In this document: piece after piece, positions 55,101-64,000 of the stretch
How the letters are laid out: each line of letters begins with the position of its first letter
Position numbering within the stretch: position 1 is the first letter of the stretch
NCBI GenBank assembly: GCA_025617745.1
Contig: CM046853.1
Location: 18,923,698 to 18,987,697 of the forward strand
DNA length: 64,000 bases
Direction of reading: 5' to 3'
Source of the DNA: Heliocidaris erythrogramma
Taxonomy: Eukaryota; Echinodermata; Echinoidea; Camarodonta; Echinometridae
Program-made: the position numbers and the translations under genes
The notes under the pieces: model-generated
Seen by the model: the letters and a program-made list of their open reading frames with translations, nothing else
Database searches by the model: none
Told to the model about the DNA's origin: nothing

Positions 55101-58100
55101 CTGAAAGACTTTCATGAGGTTCATTGAACATGTACACAGAATTTTGAAATTTTGTCTACAAAATTAATTATGCTAATTTATGCGATATTTATTCAAAAAT
55201 CACAAAAATTGCTTCTTCTTCCTCATTTATTGAGCGATTTCAATTTTTTTTTTCCATCTGAAAGACTTTCATGAGGTTCATTGAACTTCTCCTCGGAATT
55301 TTGAAATTTTGTCTAGAAAATTATTTATGATAATTAATGCGAAATTTATTAAAAAGGTCACAAAAATGGCTTATGCACTCTTTATTGTATTATACAATAA
55401 TGAGGTTTGGCATAGCACCCATCTGTGTGTGTGTGGACGTGGTACTACTCCTGAGTTCTACAGAGAACTAGTTCACCCTTTCGGCCCTAGTTTTCAAGGT
55501 GAAATGCTGTTAGTGATGTAAGAAAATTGTTGAAAGAAGTCCATTATGTGTATTTTGTAAAGTAACCTCTATATTTTGAATTTTTTTTTCAACATTTCAT
55601 GTTGCAATAGGCACTTCATCATGTACATGTACATTTCATGTATTCATTACAGTAGTTATGTTCACACGTAGTACATAGCATCGATGCTATGTAAGTTTCA
55701 AAAATATTTCCAGTACGTTCAACAGGCCGTGATCGACTTGCTTCTATCACCCACTCGTAATTACTGCGCCACACAGAGTGACCCGAGTATAATTGGTATG
55801 CATGGTCAAACACGCGAAAGTTTGTGTACAGGGGTCATATGATGCGAAGCTTTTGTTTTGAATAATATTTTATTTGTCTTCATAAATCAACATAATAACA
55901 CAATAACAATTCATTTGTAATATCGATAATACAATCAAGTAGCAAATACATGTTTTATAATACTTAATTTAAAATAAACCTTGTACATGTCAAAATTGAC
56001 TGATCTCCAATCTTATGCCAAAATAAAACACATGCATGCACACTATATTCTCTGGTAAGCACATGTAAATCAATATCTAAAGACCACATCATACTTTAGT
56101 TAAGGTCTGATTCTGAAAGAGCAGATTCTTAGCTTTAAAATGATATATAACTCATTGGATGTTCATAACTCAATGTACAAAGAGAAGAATGCGCAGTCCC
56201 TCATAATGTTACTTCTTAATAAGGGTTTAAAGTTTGCAGTCTATTGAAGCACTCTGACTTGCAAAGTGTTGTGCTAAGGTGACAAATGGAGGATTAGAAC
56301 TCAATGAAAATTTCTATGAAGGGATTATCAGATTGTCCTAAAACTTGGCATACTACATAGACATTTCCTGTTTATCATAGTGCACAAGTATTAATGCAAA
56401 AACTTACTCCGGGAGATTTATGGGAGATTAAAATGAGACAAGTATTCAGGGTCGTGAAAAAGAAAAGTAATACAACAAAATCCAGAGAAGACACACATAA
56501 GTCTGATAAAAAGCTGTCAAAAATACCACTTCTAGATTGTTTGGTGCCTCCACATTTTAGATTACTTAGAAAAAAGTATACTCTTTCAGGAAATGCCCAA
56601 AACTAAAATTTGACCATGCATGCAAACCAAAACACATTGATTGAGCTCTAACTGAAAATCACACAGTGCGACTTTTGGGTGGTTTTGTGGTGCCTGGTCG
56701 TAATATATAAAAAAGAAAAAGATAAAAAGAAGGAACCCCCCAAAAAACAAACAACAAAACAACCCCCTTCCTTACCACACAGTATACACATTAGCCTACG
56801 TACCCCTATATACATCACATTACATTACAATACCAGATGAAACAGACAGAATGATAATAGAAAAAAGTAGGGAAGAGGGTACATCACATGAATACATACA
56901 TTGCATTATATTATAGCACCACATGAAACAGACAGAATTACAATAGCAGCGAGTGAAGATAGCAGCGATTGCGCTCACATTACAAATAGTCACAAGCGCG
57001 GTGGGTGGTCTACCGCAAAGCGTCGATGCTATGTCGCTGGATCCTGAGATTTACTCCTGCTAAACTCGCTGCAAGAATAGTTTGGAAACTCGCTTCTATC
57101 TCGTGACTATCTGCGTTCAGACAGCGTTTGGTCTCGACACTATCTGGTCTTCACCAAAATAGCATCGACACCTCGATAGCATCGATGCTATCGCTCTACG
57201 TGTGAACGTACCTAGTGTCTACTCTGTTCAAAGTACAAATTGCTTGAATTTCTTTGCTGGATGCCGGATGAGCGCCACATCATTGATGTGCTAGTTGAAA
57301 GTTGTAATCACTATACATGTGGGAATTTCCAATTGGCCAAATACACCTGTAGGTAATGTCACTGTGATGTACATGTAGTTGTGGACAACTCCCCCATTTG
57401 CTCCAAAACACAAAATGACTAAAATGTCATATTTTTCAAAATGTATTACTCGGGATCTTTTTCTTTCATGAGGACCTATAAAAATATGCCATCTCCAATA
57501 TATTTTGAGTACTGCCCCGAGGGTAAAGGCGCTTCGGAGAAAATCGCAAATTAATGATATTTTTGTGTACGAGAAACAGGAGAGTTGTCCACAAGTATGT
57601 CACAATTGACTCACCTAATTGCCAATTTGAAATTCGCATATATGTAGTGATCTCATTTTTCAAACATCCATAACTTTCTTATTCCTTGTCCGATTTCTTT
57701 CAGACTTTCACTATCCTTTTTTCTTATTTTTGTGCTTTCACACAAATTAGCTGGGTTATTTAGGGTCAAAATTATTGTGACACAGCAGACAGAAGCACCA
57801 ATTTTGGTGTGAAGCTTCCTTAGGGTATATAAAATGATGTCCGTGACCATGGCAACAGGTAAATATCCAAGTAGACAGAAAAATCTGTCTGTTTGGAGGT
57901 TTTATAACATTTTTTGACTTTCGAGGCTCTCCTCCAAGACAGACGGAAGCATCCCGTAGTCAAGTACCTCTCCGCGGGCCTTAAGCACTAGGTCTATGGC
58001 CCAAAAGTATGAGGTCCCTCACCCTACACGTTTATTACTAATTAGAAGTCTTAGATCGACATAAATTAACTTATATAGTAAAAATAATGTATACTAAATA

Positions 58101-61100
58101 TACCTGTACATGTAGTGCGCCCACCTGATTTTTGAAATAATCCAAAATTAACCCTGTTTTGACATGTTGTCAGCGGGGTTATCGCAAATTCCTGAACTCC
58201 TTTTTAACCCAGAGACATGAATCATTAATGAGTAATGACACTGGATAGCAAAATGGTGGCAGAAATGACAGGTGCAACACACAATGTTGTCTTCTGAATT
58301 AATTACTGATACACCAGATTTTATTGTCTTGGTTTTCCAAAAAGTGAAAAATCTAGAATTAAATATTTAGAGCATTATTTAAAGAAAAGTATTCAGAGAA
58401 ATGTCATAAAACTTGCACCCGATAAATTTTACACCCTTCAACGTTACAATGTAAAAACCTCAATTTGATACAAGGTATAATGTTTGAGTTATTAACAATC
58501 AAAAGTGTCAACAGTTCTTTTTAAACACCTAGTACAAAATGAGCAAGGAGTTGCCAATTTGTGTGGCACAGTACCTTAAAAATTTGCAGTGAAGAAAGCT
58601 CAGATCTGTCAACAATTTCCATGTATTATGATATTAATTTGATCCTTTATATCACAATCCACTTTCAAGAAAGTCCTGAATACACCATGCTTCATCAACT
58701 GTTTCTTCTTTTATGTTGTAATCAGCTGTCATGCGTTTTGTTTCAATTGTGGCATGAAGATGCACCCACAGAGTGATTGGGGAGGGGGGGGGGGGGTAAT
58801 AATATGCTGGTGTTATGGGCGTAGATTCTATAGATTATATTAAGCTAATTCTAATTCTGTTTTCCCATGTAGCCATGTAGAATTGATTACTTTGAATGTT
58901 TTCCACTTTCACTCCATATCTGAAACCATTTTGTAGGTGGAGGAGGGGCAGCAACCCATACCCTTGGCAGAACATCAAACCAGACCAAAACATAAAGGTA
59001 ATAATCACTACATCCAACTTTCTCTTTCAGTCTGCTCTTTGAGACGTGACAAATAAGTCATGCAGATTCTTGACAATTACACTTTAAAAAAGTGAGATGT
59101 GTGATGTTCATTTTAGGGTAAAAGATACATGTCTGGATGACTGGCCAGGCATACTGAGCTGAATCAGACATTGAAACAGACCACTTACATGTATGTGATG
59201 ATTTAGCTACGATGAGAAACCATATATTTTAGGGAAATCAATAAATGAATTTCAAAGTAGATGGTTTAAAACCACAAACCATTATCTAAACATTGCAGTT
59301 TTGTTCCACTTGATGTGACAAAAAGAATTACAGGTATAATATCAAATTTCTTAACTTCATTCTTCAAATGGTCTGTAAAATATCTGAATATGCTTAGTGT
59401 TGAGACAAACACAGCAAAAAGGCTGGACACACTGGATGTGGAAACCCCTGCATTTGACATATTCAGTTCTCTTCATGATTGGATCACAGTCTCACATGGC
59501 TGAACCCATTCAGACTGATAATAACAAAATGTAACTCGTACAGTGTTTTCACCCCAACAGAGAATTGGCCTGTGTTTGAAGATAAAGTTGAGTGCTGTTC
59601 ATGAAATTACATGAAATTACCTTGTGGAAGAAACTATCTTATAAACCAATTAGGAATGGTTGGTCATGTCTGCATAAGAATTGGTGTATAGTGTGAGGTC
59701 TTGGAATCACCAAAATGATAAGAAATTGACCCAATCTCACTGAAAAGCAGATGCACTGCACACAGAAATGGGTGTATGGGTCTGCACACACATGTGGCAT
59801 GAATGTTCGGCACTGAAAACTTATATTATAATATTCTAGTCATACTTCAAATATGAGGGCATTTGAAGAGCATTCCTTTTCAGAGGACATTGCTACTATG
59901 TATGATACATGTATTCTTCCAAACTGACATAAAGGGAATGAGAAAGCTCAAAAATTATTTACCCTTAGAGCTCAACTTTCTCTTTAATCATTTGAAAATT
60001 GCAGCCATGAATTTAATATTTTATTTAATACTTTGTAAGTTGATTTTTTTTTGCTGGTCTTTATTGAAACAGCCCAAGCATGTTTTTATGCCTCCGCCCA
60101 CCGTAGGTGGTGCCGGAGGCATTATGTTTTCGGGTCGTCCGTACGTCCCCTTTTCGTTCTCGCAATAACTTCAAAACCGTTTATGAATGAGTTTGTAACT
60201 TGGCCCATGTATGCATATGGGAGGGACGATGAACTGATTAGATTTTGGGGTCTCAAGGTCAAAGGTCATAGAGGTCATTATATACATAAAAATGGTTCGT
60301 TCTTGTGATAACTTAGGAACCGTTTCGCGGATCAGCTTCTAACTTGGCCCATGTATTCATATGGGAGGGACGATGAACTGATTAGATTTTGGGGTCTCAA
60401 GGTCAAAGGTCAAAGGTCACAGAGGTAATTATATACATAAAAATGGTTTGTGATATACATGTATGGAGTCTAGGCCTACCTGTTTTAGAAATTTAAAGGG
60501 GACAGTGGTCTATTTGCTATAAAATATCTATTTCCTTGGTGTATTTGATGATTGTAAGTCATCAATGGTAAGTTTTTTATTTGAAAATGAAATGAAATAA
60601 ATTTTCTGTCTCCTGTGCTTTTTAAGTGAAAAGATTTGTAATTTTGTTGGACCAATCCTTTTTAGAGTGTACATTTCGACCGTGCGCGGTCGAAGATTCA
60701 TCTAGTTTAGCCATTGGCATTGAGGTGGACTAAATGGTTTATTCCAGTATTGTAGTCAAGGCCCAAAACCTCAAGGCCAAGGAATTGACCGCTCAAAGCC
60801 AGGGCCAAGCCATTAATAAAGAAAGCAGGAGGAAATGGAACATACAAAAATGTACTAAGACAGGTTGACACACACAGAAAAAGATAAAAAAATATCAAAT
60901 TTCATAACCCCTCTTTTCATGACCCCTCTTTTCATGACCTACTGTATTGTTACATGTATTTTCCTGGACATTAGCTGGTTATTTATTTGTGAGCAAGCAA
61001 AGTGAGCTAAGTAATAAAGAGGGACTTCATTTCTTTTATAGTGATCTTGCCTCAAATATCAGGACTTTATCTTTAACATTTAGCTTGATCGGGAGCTTGC

Positions 61101-64000
61101 AATGTATTAATAAGTCATGCAAGGCACTGTATGTATCTTATTATGACTTTAACAGTCCTATAATTCACTGCTCTCAGATCCACAATGCCCCTTTTCTCCA
61201 GTTGATTGTCCTGTGAATGTGAGGTGTCATTCAAGATTGCATAGCAACTAGTGCTCAAGTCATGTATCTTGGGATTACGGCGCTCAGAGCAAACAATGAA
61301 ATTCTCCCCCCCCCCCCAAAAAAAAACAAAAAAAAAAAAAAAAAAAAACAAAACAAAACAAAACAAAAAAAACACACAAAAAAAAAAAAAAAAAAAAAAA
61401 CAACTTTGCAAGTGAGGGAACAAAGCAACCAAGCAGTAGATTTTTATCACTTTTAATCCTCAAAAATGTATTTTTTATGCAATTTACCCAAGAAAATTCA
61501 GGGGGCTTCTTGTCGAGCAATTTAAACAGGCAAACAAAAGTTAAGATTTCTTTCAAATGTTAAAACCTTTTCAAGTGCTTATTTTAGCTTTATCCTATAT
61601 TCAGGGCAAAATGCTTAATGGGAAGGTTGAGTTCTGGGGAAAGGTAAAAAATAATTTGTGAGCATTCTCATTCATTTTATGTCAGTTTGGGAGAATATTA
61701 TAGTAGAAATGTTCCCTGAAAAGGAGAAACGGCTGAAATGTTCATGCAGAACATGTGTATGTAGTCCTATATACACATTTCTGTGTGCAGTGCCTGTGAC
61801 TCTCAGCAGGATTGAGTCAATTTCTTCTTGTTTTGGTGACTCCAAAACCTTACAGCATACACCAATTCTTATGTACTACATGTATATAATCAACCTTTCC
61901 CAATTGCTTTCAGTTTCTTTCACAATGTTATCACATGACCAGAAATCAACTGTACATAGCTTTAAAAAGAGGCAGATGAAACTTTAACAGGTCTACATGT
62001 ATATTAGGGAACAAAGCAGTGAGAATTACATTTATTTTCTTGTTTAAAATTTTGAAACCTTTAAAATTACATTTCTTGACTATAATTTATCCACATGTAT
62101 ACTAGGGCGTGAAATTACATGTACATGTACAAGATCCTAATGCAACGTTATATTTTATACCCTATAAAGTCTAATTTGAAATTTCCAAAATTATTAATTG
62201 CAATCGTGAAATCCAATTTAACCTGCATATTTGGGCGAATGTAATCCACAATATACAGCCCTGGAAAAAAATTATTAGACCTAGCTCCAATTATAGGGGT
62301 GATGTATTATGCATACAAACAAACAAAAATGACATTTTCATTGTACCTCCTTGAATAAATAACATATCATTTAAAGTTAAATTTTAAGTTCCTATTGTTC
62401 ATATTTTGTTTCCTTCTAACTACAGAAATAACATCAGTCTTGGTCTATTAATTTTTTTTCCATGGCTGTTATCATAATTACATGTATATTCTCCCTTTCT
62501 CTTTCTCAAATTATTTTGTTTTCACCCCAATCAAGTGGCCCCTTGCCAAACAGAGCACACAAAAACACACGTAGGCCTGAACAAACTTATTATCTAACAA
62601 CGAAATGAATAATATAGCAGAAGCCTACATGTATGATAAAATTCACCAAAATTTGCAAATACTTTGGTTCAAACTTAGAAAATATTCACAGAAAGATAAG
62701 AAATGCAAGTACATTTGTTCCAATCTGCACCTGTATTTCATATGGGTTTACTGTTATCAGCATCATCATCATAATTATAATAATGATTATGATGATAATG
62801 ACAATGATAATAAACATCATCATCATAATAATACTCATCATCATCTAAAACTTTGTAAAACATGAATTAATTTCCTAAGATTATTACGATTACCTAGATC
62901 TTGTATTAGCTAGATGATACATCTATAGTACATGTATTACTGCACAAAGCGAAAACATTTATAAATTTTACTTGAGAAAATAGCAAATTTCCATATGCAT
63001 TGAAATGCCTTCAATTTTCTGGAGATAATCAAGGCTTGGAACCGTCAAGGCCAAGGCATGCCAAAGGCAAAGGCATCCAAGTCCAAGTCCAAGGCCAAGG
63101 CATTGAAAAAAACTGGCCTTGAGTCGCCTTAACCACTTAACTGCTATTGGGCTTATTACACATTGATAGCCTGCCCTCTGTGCTACAGCACTTTTTTTGT
63201 ATTACAGTATTTTCACATTTTTTATGTTTTGGAGTTTTATCATAAAAATTTGGTTATTTATTGGTTATAACATTAACAATTGTTCTAGCTATTGTTCAAA
63301 CCCTGTATATCATAACAGCAGTGCTACTGGCGTAAGGGGGCAAATCAGTCGGCAGTGCTATCATTCTGAAAGTGCAATAGCCTAAAGCACGTACATGTAC
63401 GTGGCACGCACCGTGGGGTGAGATTGAGAGCACGTACATGTACGTGGCACGCAGTCAAGTGGTTAAGGCCAAGGTCGAGCATCAAGGCACTACAGTGCTG
63501 GTTTACTCTTCCTTTGATATTTTGCAATATATATAAACAATAGACCGTTCGGTAATGTATTCAAATTTTATACATACCTTTCAAACAAAGGTTGTTCTTA
63601 GCAACCTGAAAGCTTGACGGATATAGCAACAAATAATGTATGCAAATTGATTCCAAGCATTGAGGCTCATTTATAAAAAGCAGGTTAATTGAATAGCTCG
63701 TCACTAGGTGCTCAGAGAAAAAAAAATGGGCATAAATGTGAATACATTACAGAACCGGTCTATTGCATTGAATGTACAGCCCTCATGTTTATTATATTAG
63801 AAAAAAACAATTCATTTTTAAATTTATTATTGTCTTGCATAATTCTATTGAGACATGTACATTTTTATTTGTCATCCAACATCCACATTATATACATATT
63901 TTAAAATGTGTCTTTTTCATTTTCTTTTTTTTCTTCTTCTCTCCTTTCCTTTCCAGTTCTACTCAGCAGGCAAGATCGACTTTCAGAAACTTAAAAAGAA
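41102..64000 (+). CDS. NDUFA4: NDUFA4 gene, four coding exons, 3' end beyond window
   Basis: An orthologue of NDUFA4 (COXFA4), a small inner-membrane subunit first assigned to complex I and now known to belong to cytochrome c oxidase. The four exons give about 79 codons to the window edge; the human protein is 81 aa. The order is a short polar N terminus, one membrane helix (LIPLFVAVAGGAAFAAFYVA), the RLAIKNPD motif, WRRGSNPYPWQNIKPDQNIK and FYSAGKIDFQKLKK. Human has LIPLFVFIG, RLALFNPDV, NNPEPWN and FYSVNVDYSKLKKERPDF at the same places. Exon phases 0, 2 and 0 agree. Introns are about 12.6, 5.1 and 5.0 kb and full of repeats. The gene diverges from PHF14, its neighbour in vertebrates too. 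Confidence 0.95.
41866..42809. mobile_element. TIR element J in NDUFA4 intron 1
   Basis: Ends TAGGGTGCGCGCCCCGGTAT and the exact complement at 42790-42809, then TTCGGTCACTT and its complement. The flanking TA on both sides would fit a TA-targeting (Tc1/mariner-like) mobiliser. The interior repeats CAAAGCGCGTCGG. No transposase. Confidence 0.85.
43048..45417. mobile_element. Modular element D copy 2, about 14 modules
   Basis: Ends GTATCCCCCGGCA (with a hairpin to GGATAC at 43076) and TGCCGGGGGATAC. A (CGC)17 run at about 43096-43146 sits by the left end. Inside are about 14 modules of about 150 bp, marked by TTTGGTGATGCTGCC, TTTATAGGGTCAAAGGTCAT and CAAATTTTGTATGGAGATG. A block is repeated exactly 448 bp on (for example 44193 and 44641). 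Open frames of 64 codons recur with the modules and are not genes. Confidence 0.85.
45803..46098. mobile_element. MITE with GTCAGGATCCAGCAATAT ends
   Basis: ATGACAGGGTCAGGATCCAG at the left and CTGGATCCTGACTCTGTCAT at the right, 296 bp, with further short complementarity inside. Confidence 0.7.
46099..46863. other. NDUFA4: NDUFA4 intron 1, no feature seen
   Basis: AT-rich sequence, with a short piece at 46700-46830 rich in TTGTCGCT/AGCGACA-like complementarity. No gene recognised. Confidence 0.4.
46864..47333. mobile_element. 470-bp near-perfect foldback
   Basis: Outer arms TATACCTTGTGTGTTGGAAG and its complement. Pairing continues through CATCACC, TTTCTCACATAATTTGACCC and TAGGGGTTACCTTCCAGGAT to an inner GGGACTACA/TGTAGTCCC stem. 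No coding capacity. Confidence 0.85.
47611..48542. mobile_element. Foldback transposon FB, copy 3 (both arms with cassette)
   Basis: Arms share GCTATACGCCTTTTACATCA then CGAAGC with copies 1 and 2. The right end is AGTCCTGGCTA; the left end is damaged and no target duplication is seen. The cassette with GAGGCATGGATACACAAAC is present in both arms, minus at about 47897-47945 and plus at about 48185-48260, around a central palindrome with ATTAATGGAAATTTC. Confidence 0.8.
48675..48863. mobile_element. Foldback MITE with TTGTGGTTGAGGAAACC, copy 2
   Basis: Inverted ends ATTGTGGTTGAGGAAACC and GGTTTCCTCAACCACAAT, 189 bp. It begins about 130 bp from FB copy 3. Confidence 0.8.
49310..49566 (-). mobile_element. 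tRNA-derived SINE
   Basis: On the minus strand the head reads TTGGCTCAGTCAGTAGAGC (A box) and GTCGTGGGTTCGAACCTCGG (B box) with an anticodon-like CTCACAA loop. A body follows with ATACCGAAAGACGTTAAAAG and GCAACGTCGATCTGGTGCTG, to the end near TTGGGCAAAAAG. Pol III promoter boxes are intact. Confidence 0.88.
50205..50395. mobile_element. Decayed MITE with CGTTATATCAGG units
   Basis: Ends near GAGTTTCCACTGTAC and contains CTCGTTATATCAGG and CTTGTTATATCAGG. Related in style to 8087-8266 and to sequence at 51590-51780. Confidence 0.5.
50575..51425. mobile_element. Inverted-repeat element with YY1-like sites in both arms
   Basis: The left arm reads GGCCGCCATTTTGGATTATA then GGCTCGTCCAACATCA; the right arm has TATAATCCAAAATGGCGGC preceded by TGTTGATGTTGGGAGAGCC. 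Outer parts also pair (CCTCTGAAAATTTG with TTTTTGACTTTCAGAGGC). Unique loop of about 440 bp. Confidence 0.75.
51590..51780. mobile_element. Decayed MITE with CTCGTTATA units
   Basis: Contains GCTCGTTATAATGGG, GCTCGTTATAGCCGA and CCTCGTTATAGCTGA. Borders uncertain. Confidence 0.45.
52437..53348. mobile_element. TTAA MITE family 2, copy 2
   Basis: Inverted ends TTAAAGGAGAATTAACC and GGTTAATTCTCCTTTAA, TTAA on both sides, 912 bp. Same orientation as 13421. It ends 420 bp before NDUFA4 exon 2. Confidence 0.88.
53769..53857 (+). CDS. NDUFA4: NDUFA4 exon 2 (membrane helix)
   Basis: The acceptor is TTTTCTCTGAAG after a long T-rich tract, and the donor is GCAAC|GTAAGT. It reads LIPLFVAVAGGAAFAAFYVA then RLAIKNPDA, the single hydrophobic helix and following motif of NDUFA4. 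Confidence 0.96.
53985..54800. mobile_element. TTAA MITE family 2, copy 3 (inverted)
   Basis: Starts TTAAAGGGGAATTAACCTC 127 bp after NDUFA4 exon 2, in reverse orientation to copies 1 and 2. The far end has lost roughly 60 bp. Without the insert seen in copy 1. Confidence 0.82.
54834..55340. mobile_element. Modular element F
   Basis: The terminal hairpin AGCTCATCCGGCCC/GGGCCAGATGAGCT is followed by CCGTCGTCCGTCC. About three modules of 125-150 bp follow, with AAATTGCTTCTTCTT, CATCTGAAAGACTTTCATGA and ATTATGCTAATTTATGC. The other end is not clear. Confidence 0.65.
55656..57213. mobile_element. 1.56-kb element K with TTCACACGTAG ends
   Basis: The left end GTTATGTTCACACGTAG then GCATCGATGCTATG pairs with the right end ATAGCATCGATGCTAT then CTACGTGTGAACGTAC. 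Palindromic ATCGATGCTAT motifs repeat inside. No transposase seen. Confidence 0.75.
57214..58936. other. NDUFA4: NDUFA4 intron 2, no confident feature
   Basis: AT-rich intron sequence with a G-run at about 58780-58795. No coding match on either strand. Confidence 0.4.
58937..58997 (+). CDS. NDUFA4: NDUFA4 exon 3
   Basis: The acceptor is CATTTTGTAG and the donor is ATAAAG|GTAATA. The split codon makes Thr, then WRRGSNPYPWQNIKPDQNIK. Human has WDRNNPEPWNKLGPNDQYK in this place. Confidence 0.93.
60088..60450. mobile_element. Modular element B copy 3 (inverted)
   Basis: The hairpin ATGCCTCCGCCCACCG/CGGTGGTGCCGGAGGCAT-like end at 60088-60122, then TTCGGGTCGTCCGTACG, then two modules with TAACTTGGCCCATGTAT and TCTCAAGGTCAAAGGTCA. 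The hairpin and GACG tract match the right end of element B at 7740-7812 in reverse. Confidence 0.75.
61303..61401. repeat. Poly-C / poly-A low-complexity tract
   Basis: A C run followed by about 85 bases of A broken by single C. Long open frames here are artefacts. Confidence 0.9.
62756..62850. repeat. (CAT)n/(AAT)n microsatellite
   Basis: Mixed ATCATCATC, AATAATGAT and GATGATAATG units, about 95 bp. Confidence 0.8.
63129..63466. mobile_element. TTAA MITE family 4
   Basis: Inverted ends TTAACCACTTAACTGC and GCAGTCAAGTGGTTAA bounded by TTAA, 338 bp, inserted in a run of AAGGCCAAGGC-like repeats. It contains two copies of CACGTACATGTACGTGGCAC near the right end. Confidence 0.8.
63957..64000 (+). 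CDS. NDUFA4: NDUFA4 exon 4, cut by window end
   Basis: The acceptor is CCTTTCCAG after a 40-bp pyrimidine tract. It reads FYSAGKIDFQKLKK and runs off the window. Human FYSVNVDYSKLKKERPDF implies only a few codons are missing. Confidence 0.93.

Noticed and set aside
61115-61556. Phe-rich and Lys-rich frames
   Set aside because: Translations of the poly-A tract.

Overview
This is an intron-rich, repeat-rich animal nuclear window. Dispersed repeats with (GGAC)n tracts, tRNA-derived SINEs, a CR1/L2-type LINE tail and very large introns suggest a marine invertebrate deuterostome, most likely a sea urchin or relative. That is inference; no species is certain.

Two protein genes can be supported, both by joining exons whose reading phases agree across every junction. 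(1) PHF14, a multi-PHD-finger chromatin reader, lies on the minus strand. Seventeen coding exons run from 23160 down to 1720. They encode the basic/acidic N terminus, PHD1, the zinc-knuckle/extended-PHD module, a coiled-coil-like segment, a further PHD finger and a basic linker. The start codon exon and the C-terminal PHD are not in the recognised set. (2) NDUFA4, the small cytochrome c oxidase subunit, lies on the plus strand. Its start-codon exon is at 41102-41146, with further exons at 53769, 58937 and 63957; the last is cut by the window end. The two genes are divergent, and PHF14 and NDUFA4 are also neighbours in human, so this looks like an ancient conserved gene pair.

Almost everything else is mobile or tandem repeat DNA. 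1-23 kb: PHF14 introns with TTAA-flanked MITEs, modular elements built of about 150-bp units with hairpin ends, a 75-bp perfect palindrome, a LINE tail and a 1-kb minisatellite. 23-41 kb: the region between the genes, holding a modular element, two adjacent foldback transposons with perfect 8-bp target duplications, a 1.3-kb direct repeat pair around a 190-bp satellite block, and a 3.2-kb element with long inverted ends. 41-64 kb: NDUFA4 introns with a TIR element, a 2.4-kb modular array, a large palindrome, a third foldback element, a SINE, and two inverted MITE copies that bracket exon 2.

The most interesting signals are: foldback elements that each carry an apparent first-exon cassette (YY1-like site, ATG, splice donor); direct-repeat-1 nuclear receptor sites inside several unrelated repeat families; a paralogous empty site that proves a TTAA insertion; and decayed tandem copies of a PHF14 splice acceptor and exon edge.
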